Below, in pieces: positions 9,555 through 18,197 of a DNA stretch of 64,000 bases. Source of the stretch: Leptolyngbya sp. Prado105 (lineage in GTDB: Bacteria; Cyanobacteriota; Cyanobacteriia; Leptolyngbyales; Leptolyngbyaceae); NCBI GenBank assembly GCA_025454375.1, contig JALOOO010000002.1, positions 1 through 64,000 of the forward strand, given 5' to 3'. Every line of letters starts with the position of its first letter. The stretch's first letter is position 1. The notes below the pieces were generated by a model that saw only the letters and a program-made list of their open reading frames with translations, did no database searches and was not told the origin of the DNA. A program made the translations under genes and the position numbers.

Positions 9555-9887
9555 CTAACTGAATTGGCTATTAAACCAGATGAAGCAACCTGCATTAAGC
9601 AAGGCTGTAATCGCTGCGCCGATCGCGACTCCTTTCATCACGGCAAATCGTTGATTGCGAAACAGTATCACCAAAATTGGAATGAGATAGAGAAATTGCG
9701 AAAGTCCAATTCCGGCAATCCCCATCAGCATCAAGACATTCAGGGGCGGAAACATACCGCTAACCATTGAAGCGATTCCGGCAAATAAAGCTGACAGCAA
9801 AAAGAAAAGAATGACTGCGGCAATATTTAATCCAGTGACCAGCAAAATGCCTTTGAATACATTCAGCCATTCATTTGATTCAGACAT
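9555..9887 (-). CDS. Small polytopic membrane protein (paralogue of 7429-7794)
   Basis: 110 residues, mostly hydrophobic, with segments GILLVTGLNIAAVILFFLL, GIAGIGLSQFLYLIPILVIL and GAAITALLNAGCFIWF. It is homologous to the 121-residue protein at 7429 and encoded 5 bp downstream of the radical SAM gene. The two copies bracket the GT-C-like gene. No known family is recognised. The tight spacing points to cotranscription. Confidence 0.68.
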   Translation of the reverse strand: MSESNEWLNVFKGILLVTGLNIAAVILFFLLSALFAGIASMVSGMFPPLNVLMLMGIAGIGLSQFLYLIPILVILFRNQRFAVMKGVAIGAAITALLNAGCFIWFNSQFS

Positions 9888-9892
9888 AGGAT

Positions 9893-11317
9893 CTACCTCG
9901 CACTCGCTGCCGACGGAGCGACTAAGTGATGTCCTTGGCTGCTTGATCGATAGAACATATTGTAAGTGTCAAAGGGAATGATTCGCCCATCTGGATCAGC
10001 GATGTGAATGCAAGATCGTTTCACCGATCGCACATCAAAATTAAATGGATCGAGAAATTGCATAATCATCACGCGAAATACATTCTCATAGGTCACGCCT
10101 GCTGGAACCGGAAGCATCGGCAAACAACACAAAAGCTGCTTCAAAGTTGCCGCAGAAGACACCGGGGAATGATTCGTCGAGAATAGCTTGAAAATCTTCT
10201 GTTTCAGGTCTTCATTTTGCTCATAGAGTACTGAATTTGGCATGACGTTGAGAAATGCAGTGGGATCAAGCAATCCGGTCAATGGAATCACCTGTCCATC
10301 GACTTTCAGCGCATATGCCATTGCTAAGCAATCAGGATGACAAGGCACAGGTAAAAGATCCTGCGGCTGAAAATAGGGACTCTGCTCCAGAATTGACCGA
10401 CGAACTTCGGTTAAAGTGTAGCGATCGCGGCTTGGCTCAAAATTTTCTAACCGTCCTGCTGCTTGAATCGGCTGGAATGTCACACCTCGAACACATTTTT
10501 GCTGAAGCCCGTATTCAATAATGCGCCCAATCTCATGGTTATTCAAGCCCTTCTTGACGGTCGCAACCAGAGTTGTAGAGATCCCAAATTCATTGAGATG
10601 CGCGATCGCTCTTTCTCGAATACTTCTTAGATCTGCCCCTCTGAGTTCTCGTAAAGCCTTCTCTTCAAAGCTATCAAACTGCAAATAGACCTCTATTCCA
10701 GGCATATAATCTTTGAGTCTTTGGCAAAAATTTCGGTCTTGAGCAATCTTGATGCCATTGGTATTGATCATCAAATGCTTAATCGGCTTACTTTTTGCAA
10801 GATCTAAAATTTGAAAAAACTCAGGATGAATCGTTGGTTCGCCACCGCTAATTTGCACAACATCCGGTTCCCCTTCATTTGCCACGATGTTGTCCAGCAT
10901 TTTTTCAATCGTGGCTAAATTACGATCGCGTCTCGGTTGATTCGAGTGTGTGAGGTCTTCCACTCCCGAATCAGCGTAGCAAATCGGGCAGGAAAGATTA
11001 CAGCGATCGCTGACTTCGACAAGTGTTAAACAGCTATGCTGCTCATGATCAGGGCAGAGTCCACAATCGTAAGGACATCCTCGATCGATAGGAGTGTTAA
11101 AGCGGCGAGGCATATCTCCGGGTTTGATAAATTCCTGACATTGCTTGTAGTATTCAATATCGTCTGCAATCAGAACTTCTTCACGTCCGTGGAGGGTGCA
11201 ATGTTTGGTGAGATAGACGCGATCGTTTTGGAAGATAATTTTTGCTTCTACTTTGTTGAGGCATTTTGAGCAGACGCTGTTGGTTAAGCCGTAGAAGAGA
11301 TAGGGACGGGTTGGCAT
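9893..11317 (-). CDS. Radical SAM enzyme resembling archaeal tetraether synthase Tes/MJ0619 (COG1964 type)
   Basis: 474 residues. The radical-SAM cluster motif is CNLSCPIC (Cys106, Cys110, Cys113). Before it lies a Cys-rich head: CSKC at 16-19 and GCPYDCGLCPDHEQHSC at 80-96, where extra metal or Fe-S sites may bind. The SAM-binding ISGGEPT motif is at about 156. The combination CPYDCGLCPDH...VEVSDRCNL.CPICYA is what I remember for COG1964, the group containing Tes, which joins lipid tails by C-C bonds between unactivated carbons. A later Cys-rich stretch (CHPDC, LLCCLP) may hold further ligands. Neighbours are an Lgt-like and a PlsY-like enzyme, which favours a lipid substrate (inference). 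Family placement is good; the reaction is unknown. Confidence 0.75.
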   Translation of the reverse strand: MPTRPYLFYGLTNSVCSKCLNKVEAKIIFQNDRVYLTKHCTLHGREEVLIADDIEYYKQCQEFIKPGDMPRRFNTPIDRGCPYDCGLCPDHEQHSCLTLVEVSDRCNLSCPICYADSGVEDLTHSNQPRRDRNLATIEKMLDNIVANEGEPDVVQISGGEPTIHPEFFQILDLAKSKPIKHLMINTNGIKIAQDRNFCQRLKDYMPGIEVYLQFDSFEEKALRELRGADLRSIRERAIAHLNEFGISTTLVATVKKGLNNHEIGRIIEYGLQQKCVRGVTFQPIQAAGRLENFEPSRDRYTLTEVRRSILEQSPYFQPQDLLPVPCHPDCLAMAYALKVDGQVIPLTGLLDPTAFLNVMPNSVLYEQNEDLKQKIFKLFSTNHSPVSSAATLKQLLCCLPMLPVPAGVTYENVFRVMIMQFLDPFNFDVRSVKRSCIHIADPDGRIIPFDTYNMFYRSSSQGHHLVAPSAASAR

Positions 11318-11377
11318 TGTTAAACCTAAAATGATTTTTGCGATGTTGTCAGCGGTTTCGCTTCGTTTGATCCGAAG

Positions 11378-12130
11378 TTATTCACAACTCACCTCTTGAA
11401 ATTGAAACAGTTTTGGAATGCTGCGATAGTAGTAAATCAATGCTAGAACACAAGCAATCTGAATCGCACTCAAGCCCAGAATCGGCTGAAACTCAGGCTT
11501 AATCGAATCAATTATCAGCCGAAAGCTCAAATAGCCAATCATATAGAACTTAAACAAATCGCCAGACTGAATCAAATAGCGCGATCGTACTTGCAAAAAA
11601 ACCATCCATAAAAACAAGAACCCAATCTCATAAAGCTGGGTTGGATGCCTGAGAATCCCATCGCCAAAATCAATTCCCCAGGGAAGACTTGTCGCAATCC
11701 CGTAAGTTCGATCGCTTAATCCAGTCAGAAAGCACCCAATTCTGCCAATCATCATGCCAAACATCAAAGGATAAACAAACGCATCCCCCGTCGATTGCTT
11801 CACCCCAATGATTTTTTTCGTCAGTTCTACTCCGATTAAAGCTCCGAGCAAGGCTCCAACGACCGTTTTTCCTTGAAGCAACATCAGCAAAAATAGCTCC
11901 TGCTGCTGCCACCAAAGATTAATATGTTGCAACATTACAAGAACTTTCGCCCCGATCAATGCCCCGATCATTCCCCCAACCACAATCGAGCTTCTTTGAG
12001 TCGGTTTGACAGTATCCCGTCGAAAATTCCGCAACGACAAGCGCAACGCTACCGCATACGCGATCGCTTCAAAGAAAACGTGCGGATGAATCTTAATTGC
12101 ACCAATGCCAATGTAAACAGGAAAGGTCAC
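11378..12130 (-). CDS. Lgt-like prolipoprotein diacylglyceryl transferase homologue
   Basis: About 250 residues with around seven transmembrane helices. Lgt normally moves diacylglyceryl from phosphatidylglycerol to the lipobox Cys of prolipoproteins. The signature region reads GRIGCFLTGLSDRTYG where classical Lgt has GRIGNFINGELWG; RHPTQLYE (classical RHPSQLYE) and the N-terminal IKIHPHVFFEAIAYAVAL fit the family. The N and NGE of the signature are changed, so activity or acceptor may differ. There is no ATG; GTG 12130 or TTG 12136 must start the gene. It lies between the PlsY-like fusion (55 bp upstream) and the radical SAM gene (60 bp downstream) in the same strand run. Confidence 0.78.
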   Translation of the reverse strand: MTFPVYIGIGAIKIHPHVFFEAIAYAVALRLSLRNFRRDTVKPTQRSSIVVGGMIGALIGAKVLVMLQHINLWWQQQELFLLMLLQGKTVVGALLGALIGVELTKKIIGVKQSTGDAFVYPLMFGMMIGRIGCFLTGLSDRTYGIATSLPWGIDFGDGILRHPTQLYEIGFLFLWMVFLQVRSRYLIQSGDLFKFYMIGYLSFRLIIDSIKPEFQPILGLSAIQIACVLALIYYYRSIPKLFQFQEVSCE

Positions 12131-12191
12131 ACCCAAATCTCACAACAGAGATTGCCACTATAACGAGTTCAGATTGTAAATCTCATTTTTT

Positions 12192-15059
12192 TTAGAACTT
12201 GTTTAGAATCTCAACAATTCCTAACTGCCCATCAATCCGAACTCTCTGCCCATCTTGCAAAATCTCAGTCGCATGTTGCACATCCATTACCGCAGGAATC
12301 CGATATTCTCTAGCAACAATCGCACCATGAGACAATCGCCCTCCCACTTCTGCAATCAGCCCTCCCACTCGTGCTAAAGCTGGCATCCAGCCCGAATCCG
12401 TATAAGGAACAACGAGGATTGTGTCTCGATCGAGATTGATCACGCCACCGAGCGATCGCATGACTCGAATCGTCCCTTCGACCTGTCCAGCACTCGCGCC
12501 AATCCCTTGAAGTCGATCAGAGACAGAGTGAGGCTTGAAATCAGGCAGAGGCGGATCGTCTCCATAAACGAGTTGTGGAATGGGGGCAAGTTGTCGATCG
12601 TGGTCAAATTGCGATCGACGTTGCTGAATTAATTCTGAGAACTCTGAAGTCGAGCCTTGGCGAATTTCAGCATAGGTGAGAAAAAAGAGGTCACCCGGTT
12701 CATGAAGAATGCCTGACGCGAGCCAATGTTGTTCGATCGCGATAAATTTCCAGCGCAGTTCAGCAAGTAATCGACTATAAATCTCGGTGACTTTGCCTTT
12801 TAGAGCTATACGACGTTGGACTTTTTGGTTCTTGATTCTGGGCGGAGTTGTCCCAGGAGTTGGATTTAAGCAGAACTGTATAAACAAATCTCGGATCGGT
12901 TCGGGTTGTTCTCGCCAGGTTGGAACGGCAATATCTGTCCCAACTTCGCTCAAGTAGCCATAGCGATCGAGCAGTTGATCAAACTGAGCTAAAATTGCTT
13001 GTCCTTGAGGCGTTTTCTCCAATTGAGCAAAGACATCATCTGAAAGATTAAGGAGCGATCGAGCAGAACTAGCAAGCGTCGAGAGCGATCGCATTACCGC
13101 AACTTCTGGAGTGTCAGAATTATCTACTTCATCGTCTTTGACTCGAAAGAGTGCTTTTCTCAACGCAGCACTCAAGGGAGCCAGAATACTATAGTAAGTT
13201 GCGCGTTCTAGTAACTCTAAAATCTGCTCGATTTGGGTCAGTAATGCCTTGATCGAATCTGATTTGTTGGTTGCATGAGTGCCTTCCGAATTCCATTTGT
13301 CACGGTGTTCAAACGATTCTAATGCTGCCAAAAATCGTTTTTCATCTCGCGCGAAGTCCTGCTCCAACTGCATTTCTCGTCCTAGCAATCGCAGCAATCC
13401 CGGCAAATTCTGAATCGTCGATCGTAAAGGCGGCTTACTAAACTTCGCCCCTCTGGTCAAAAACTCCAAACTCTCAGCAGGTAATCCCATTCGCCTGAAA
13501 ATTTGCCCCAACAATGACGCATTAAAGTACGCATGAGAATAATGGAGTGTAGCAGTTTCCTCAAAGTCCAACCCTTCAGCTCGATCGCCGAGTACGATCG
13601 TAAAAATCTTCCCCCAAACGCCACAAGTTAGCGGACGATTAATCGACCAAGTTAAAGGTCGGATCGCCCCTGGAATCACTTCTGCCGCGATCTTTCTCGT
13701 CCAGATTGGCGAAAGCGTCGTAATCGATCGAGCTTGCAACAACCACAGCTTTTCCCCGTCATAGCTCCACTCAATGTCTTGAGGAATTCCATGAAAATGC
13801 TCTTCTAAATGCCGTGCTAAGTAAGCCACTTGCTGAATTAATCGTTTTGGCACTTCGCCTTGTCCGGTTACTTCTAGCTCCTCTGATAAGTTCCAATCTT
13901 TACCCACTTCTCGGACATTCACACTGTAGCTTTCGGGTGTGATCTGTCCTGAAACCACTCGATCGGCATTTCCTGGTAAAGCTTCGATCAAAACTGCATC
14001 GCCCTGTCGCGAAATCGGATCGCGACTAAAAGCAACCCCTGAAAACACTCCTCGAATTTGATTTTGAACTAGCACAACCATCGACGCATCAGCAATTGCG
14101 CGATCGCGGCGATACTGCACTGCTGAGGTCTGCTCATACGATTCCAAGCATTGCATAATCGCAGGCAAAAGCAACTCTCGATGACGAATCCCTCCAATCG
14201 ATTCATACTGTCCTGCTGCCGAAGCCGACTCCGAATCTTCCCCGATCGCTGAAGATCTAACAATTAAAGGATGCTCCGGACTCGGCTGCATTGCTTGAAT
14301 CAATCGTTGCGGATCATCTCCTGGGAGTAACACCCAACCCTCTGGAACTGGATAACCCGATCGCTTTAATTTCGACAGTGTAGCCGCCTTTTGCCCTACT
14401 TTTTCTGGGTGCAATTCTTGATCTAATGAAATCAGCGATCGATCATCGCGAAGAAACTGAAACATAGATGACGATCCTCTCTGTACTGTATCAGGTCTAA
14501 GGTCTAAATCATCTGGAATCTGGTTATAAATCCACCCCAAAAAAGCTGCAAGCCCGATCGCGCTTAAAATCAACTTTGTCTCTTGTGAATGCCGCAATCC
14601 TGTAATCAGTGGAAATAAAATCAACACCCCAAATTTTCCCGTCTGCCGCTGCCGCAAAATCGTAAATCCAATTCCCCCAATCAAAAACACCAGAAACGAA
14701 GTCAGCGGATCATGCACGACATATCCCCAAACAACATTCGTCGTGCCTGCCCCTTTGCCAATAAAGTACCGCCCATACACGAGTGCGATCAGCGAGATAA
14801 GCTCCCACTCAGGACGATCAGGGAAAAACGAGCGAGCGAGCAAAACAGCGACAATGCCTTTCAATGCCTCAGACAACACGGCTAGAATTCCGGCAAATTT
14901 TCCCCCATGATAAAACGCTGCCGAAACGCTGATATTTCCTGTGCCAATTTCCTGCAACCTCCTTCCTGTCAGCCCTTGAGTCATCCAACGAATCAAAGGC
15001 AATCCGCCCAGAATCGGACACAATACAAAAATCAGCAGCGAACCCCAAACGTGCGTCAT
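12192..15059 (-). CDS. PlsY-like acyltransferase domain fused to PEP-synthase/rifampicin-phosphotransferase-like enzyme
   Basis: A 955-residue two-part protein. Residues 1-190 are hydrophobic and follow the PlsY (glycerol-3-phosphate acyltransferase) pattern: EIGTGNISVSAAF for GSGNIGATN, then YGRYFIGKGAGTTN where PlsY has FKGGKGVAT. Residues from about 215 form a PPDK/PEP-synthase ATP-binding domain (KAATLSKLKRSGYPVPEGW; VRSSAIGEDSESASAAGQYES). The middle part resembles the substrate domain of rifampicin phosphotransferases (EVIPGAIRPLTWSINRP). The end is a swivelling domain with catalytic His911 in GGRLSHGAIVAREYRIPAV. It could acylate glycerol phosphate and phosphorylate a partner substrate. 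Head gene of the six-gene run. The domain reading is firm; the joint function is inference. Confidence 0.82.
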   Translation of the reverse strand: MTHVWGSLLIFVLCPILGGLPLIRWMTQGLTGRRLQEIGTGNISVSAAFYHGGKFAGILAVLSEALKGIVAVLLARSFFPDRPEWELISLIALVYGRYFIGKGAGTTNVVWGYVVHDPLTSFLVFLIGGIGFTILRQRQTGKFGVLILFPLITGLRHSQETKLILSAIGLAAFLGWIYNQIPDDLDLRPDTVQRGSSSMFQFLRDDRSLISLDQELHPEKVGQKAATLSKLKRSGYPVPEGWVLLPGDDPQRLIQAMQPSPEHPLIVRSSAIGEDSESASAAGQYESIGGIRHRELLLPAIMQCLESYEQTSAVQYRRDRAIADASMVVLVQNQIRGVFSGVAFSRDPISRQGDAVLIEALPGNADRVVSGQITPESYSVNVREVGKDWNLSEELEVTGQGEVPKRLIQQVAYLARHLEEHFHGIPQDIEWSYDGEKLWLLQARSITTLSPIWTRKIAAEVIPGAIRPLTWSINRPLTCGVWGKIFTIVLGDRAEGLDFEETATLHYSHAYFNASLLGQIFRRMGLPAESLEFLTRGAKFSKPPLRSTIQNLPGLLRLLGREMQLEQDFARDEKRFLAALESFEHRDKWNSEGTHATNKSDSIKALLTQIEQILELLERATYYSILAPLSAALRKALFRVKDDEVDNSDTPEVAVMRSLSTLASSARSLLNLSDDVFAQLEKTPQGQAILAQFDQLLDRYGYLSEVGTDIAVPTWREQPEPIRDLFIQFCLNPTPGTTPPRIKNQKVQRRIALKGKVTEIYSRLLAELRWKFIAIEQHWLASGILHEPGDLFFLTYAEIRQGSTSEFSELIQQRRSQFDHDRQLAPIPQLVYGDDPPLPDFKPHSVSDRLQGIGASAGQVEGTIRVMRSLGGVINLDRDTILVVPYTDSGWMPALARVGGLIAEVGGRLSHGAIVAREYRIPAVMDVQHATEILQDGQRVRIDGQLGIVEILNKF

Positions 15060-15180
15060 AGCAAAATCGGAAAAACTCCTCTCTGAAGTCTACCGAATTC
15101 GCTCTGTACCGAGAAAGAAAGTGAGATTTTATACAAGATGTCGGGTATAAGGGGAGGGCTGCACTCAGATTCAACCCCCG

Positions 15181-16986
15181 ATGTCTGAACTCAATACGAT
15201 CGCGCATCCCCCAGAAATGCCACCGTCATTGGTTGGGGCAAGAAAAACGATTCAAAATACCCAGGCGGTTCCGCTTCCTGCTGAAGCAAAGGTGGCGCGT
15301 CCAGAAGAAATACGATCGCCAGAATTTAGCGCAATCACATCTGAGATCGCTAAACCTCAAAATTCGCATTTTCTGAAAGAACTCGAAAAAGACCAGCCTT
15401 CAATCGAGCAGTCTCGGTCATCTGACGCTCGATCGATTGAGCAACCCACATCAGAATTGAGCGACCTTCCAAACTCAGACAGCATAGAGCAAGTCACCTC
15501 CGTCTCGCAGCTTTCGGATATCAATCCGACCGATTGGGCATTTCAAGCATTACAAACCCTCGTCGAACGTTATGGCTGTATTACAGGCTATCCAGACCGC
15601 ACCTTTCGCGGCAATCGTGCCTTGACTCGATCCGAATTTGCAGCCGGATTAAATGCCTGTCTCGACCGCATCCAAGATCTGATCGCCTCACAAACTTCTG
15701 AGATTGTCACCCGCAAAGACTTAGTAATCGCTCAAAGACTCCAAGCAGAATTCACCCCTGAGCTAGCTGACCTCAGAAGTCGAGTTGAGAGCTTAGACGC
15801 TCGAACCGCAAAGCTCGAAACACAACAGTTCTCAACCACTACCCGATTGTTTGGACAAGCGATCGCTTCGGTGCAAACGAGCAATCGAGTCGATGTCGAT
15901 CTCTTCCCCAGAGACGGCGTACCCGAACGCGAAGGCAAACTGCAAACGACCCTCGCTAGCAATATTCAACTCTCGCTAGCAACCTCATTTACAGGCAGAG
16001 ATCTACTCTTGACCACCTTACAAACAGGAAATCTGCGATCGTCCGCCCCCAACCTCTTCACGAATATGGGGCGATTCTCTTATGAGTCTGAGCAAGAGGG
16101 TCAGATTTTTGTCAGCGATCTTTCCTATCGCTTCCCTGTAAGTAGAAATTTCGGGGTTCTCGTCGGCGCATCGGGTGTGACTCCCTCAAACACATTTCGC
16201 GGGATCAATCCACTTGAAGGATCGGGTGAAGGCAGTCTTTCTCTTCTCGGACAGCGCAATCCAATTTTAGCGATCGGCAACGGCACAGGAGGCATCGGAT
16301 TCGACTGGCAAATCAACCCGCGAGTTAGTTTACAAGGCGTTTACAGCGCAGAACTCCCCTGGTTTCCAGGGAATTCTAACGCTGGAGGACTCATCGGCGG
16401 GCGCTATGCAGCAGGAGCGCAACTGACGATCGCGCCAACGAACCAACTTGACTTAGGCATTCATTACCTCTTCTCCCGCTCTCCAGACGGCTTTTTGGGC
16501 ACTGGAATCGGAGATTCTCAATTGCTTTCTCCCTTTGCTCCGACTCGTACAGCTTTTACAACTCATGCCGTCGGTGCAACGCTCGCTTGGCGACTCAATC
16601 GACAATTGACGATCGGGGGTTGGGGCGGTTGGACTTCTTCTCAAGCAACGGCTATATCCGGTTCGGTACAAACGACCAACTGGATGATTTTCTCAGCTTT
16701 CCCCGATTTATTTGTGCCGGGAAATCTCGGTGGCATTCTCTTCGGGCAGCCTCCTAAAATTACGAGTAGCAATCTACCTGAAGAGTACAATTTCCCTCGA
16801 TTTAGTGATACAGGGGGCAAAGGCGGACAGCCTGATACAGCCTTGCATTTAGAAGCGTTCTATCGGGCTAGAGTCAATCAATTTTTAGACATTACTCCCG
16901 GTATGCTTGTCGTCTTTAATCCCAATCACAATCAAGCGAATGATACGGTTGTCGTCGGAGCAGTGCGGGCGACTTTTAGATTTTGA
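15181..16986 (+). CDS. SLH-domain OprB-type iron-uptake porin
   Basis: 601 residues. An SLH domain (VSQLSDINPTDWAFQALQ, CITGYPDRTFRGNRALTRSEFAAGL) spans about 100-160, followed by a short coiled coil (LADLRSRVESLDARTAKLE) and a beta-barrel region ending in an aromatic residue (VRATFRF), as in cyanobacterial SLH-OprB porins of the outer membrane. Oddly, the N-terminus (MSELNTIAHPPEM, rich in Pro/Ser/Glu) is not a signal peptide. An in-frame TAA about 40 bases upstream of ATG 15181 prevents a longer start. The export signal may have been lost by mutation or sequencing error, or supplied differently. Divergent from the lipid-type operon. Confidence 0.88.
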   Translation: MSELNTIAHPPEMPPSLVGARKTIQNTQAVPLPAEAKVARPEEIRSPEFSAITSEIAKPQNSHFLKELEKDQPSIEQSRSSDARSIEQPTSELSDLPNSDSIEQVTSVSQLSDINPTDWAFQALQTLVERYGCITGYPDRTFRGNRALTRSEFAAGLNACLDRIQDLIASQTSEIVTRKDLVIAQRLQAEFTPELADLRSRVESLDARTAKLETQQFSTTTRLFGQAIASVQTSNRVDVDLFPRDGVPEREGKLQTTLASNIQLSLATSFTGRDLLLTTLQTGNLRSSAPNLFTNMGRFSYESEQEGQIFVSDLSYRFPVSRNFGVLVGASGVTPSNTFRGINPLEGSGEGSLSLLGQRNPILAIGNGTGGIGFDWQINPRVSLQGVYSAELPWFPGNSNAGGLIGGRYAAGAQLTIAPTNQLDLGIHYLFSRSPDGFLGTGIGDSQLLSPFAPTRTAFTTHAVGATLAWRLNRQLTIGGWGGWTSSQATAISGSVQTTNWMIFSAFPDLFVPGNLGGILFGQPPKITSSNLPEEYNFPRFSDTGGKGGQPDTALHLEAFYRARVNQFLDITPGMLVVFNPNHNQANDTVVVGAVRATFRF

Positions 16987-17061
16987 CAAGTTAGATTTTG
17001 ACAGGGTTGGACTGAAATTCTCAGGATCGAGTTGTGCCGTTTAGTTTCGGAAATCATCACT

Positions 17062-17934
17062 ATGTTTGCTAAATCTTGTTTTGCTGTTTCAATTGCAGTC
17101 GTGGCACTCACCGTTCAAAGCTCGATCGCTGTAGCTCAGATCGTGATCCGCAGTACTGGAGTCGTGACGGGCACAGTCGTTCCGCCGAGCCAAAATCCAA
17201 ATTTCAATCAAGGCACAACACGGGTCGATACTGATAGCCGGGGGCAGTACTTTCGCAATGGGCAACTGGTTTACTCGGCACAAGATTTTGACCCAAACTT
17301 AGTTCAAATCGATAGTACAGGTCGCTACTTTGTAGACTTCCGAGGCATTCCGATCGTGTCAACCGATGGAACGCTGACTTCTCCCGTTTTATCTAACGGT
17401 CAACTCCAACCCGTCCGTCGCAATCACAATGCCCCAACTCGCTTTCACGGCACGATTCAAGACGAGCTAGTCGTGCGCGGCAGGTATGAAGGCATTGCAA
17501 CCGACCCGCGCACGGGATTGCAATATCAAGGAGTTTTCGATATTAGTGGACAGGGACCGCGCTACAGCGATCGCAATGGCGGTACAAGTCCGACCGTTTT
17601 CGATTTTCGATCGCACTACAATTTTGCAGCCAATCCCCAAATCTCCCCCCGTCCAACGGTATCATCGTTCAGAATCGATGCCATGCCCGTGCAATTGCGC
17701 GTCACGATTCCCGCTGGACTTGCCCCAATTAGCAACCCCAATCCAATGGGTGGCAATCCGAATCCAATTGGCAATCCAACACCGATTACACCGCCTTCGT
17801 CGATCGGGATTGACCCAAATCTCAGCAGCATTCTGAGTAACAATCAACTTCAACAAGTCAGCCGCGTCGTACTCGAAGGCTCAAAAAATTCTGACGCTCA
17901 AATTGGACCGAGAAGCCGAATCCTGTTGCGTTAG
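17062..17934 (+). CDS. Secreted protein of unknown function
   Basis: About 290 residues. It begins with a clear Sec signal peptide (MFAKSCFAVSIAVVALTVQSS, cleavage near AVAQ). The mature part is rich in Asn, Pro, Gly and Thr, with beta-type stretches (VDTDSRGQYFRNGQLVY, VQIDSTGRYFVDFRG) and a low-complexity NPNP/GGNPNPIGNPTP linker near residue 235. I recognise no family. The track's TTG 17032 start is rejected because ATG 17062 opens directly on the signal peptide. It lies 75 bp after the porin gene and probably works at the cell envelope. A MITE follows 16 bp downstream. Confidence 0.7.
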   Translation: MFAKSCFAVSIAVVALTVQSSIAVAQIVIRSTGVVTGTVVPPSQNPNFNQGTTRVDTDSRGQYFRNGQLVYSAQDFDPNLVQIDSTGRYFVDFRGIPIVSTDGTLTSPVLSNGQLQPVRRNHNAPTRFHGTIQDELVVRGRYEGIATDPRTGLQYQGVFDISGQGPRYSDRNGGTSPTVFDFRSHYNFAANPQISPRPTVSSFRIDAMPVQLRVTIPAGLAPISNPNPMGGNPNPIGNPTPITPPSSIGIDPNLSSILSNNQLQQVSRVVLEGSKNSDAQIGPRSRILLR

Positions 17935-17950
17935 ATCAAGACTTCCGAGG

Positions 17951-18155
17951 GCTGATTGACTGACAAAACGTGAGCGCCAATTGCATGACCCACCCGCGCG
18001 TAAACGGCGGGCTAAGGGAGGCAACTGTGCTAAAGCACACTCAGAAGAATTTTCAGCCCAGTTCAGTGGGGTTATTCTGTTAGCCCGCCGTTCACGTGCG
18101 GGCGGACGGGACAACGAAGTGAGGAGGCTTTCAGGAGTTTTGTCAGTCAATCAGC
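17951..18155. mobile_element. MITE-like element, copy 1 (205 bp)
   Basis: The element has perfect 19-bp terminal inverted repeats, GCTGATTGACTGACAAAAC and GTTTTGTCAGTCAATCAGC. Inner inverted arms are CCCGCGCGTAAACGGCGGGCTAA and TTAGCCCGCCGTTCACGTGCGGG. It is flanked by an 8-bp direct repeat TTCCGAGG (17943-17950 and 18156-18163), read as target duplication. It has no transposase or coding capacity. Copy 2 at 31828 is the same element in reverse orientation. Confidence 0.88.
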
Positions 18156-18197
18156 TTCCGAGGGTTTGAGATCCTCGAAAGTTTTACAGGCTCGCAA

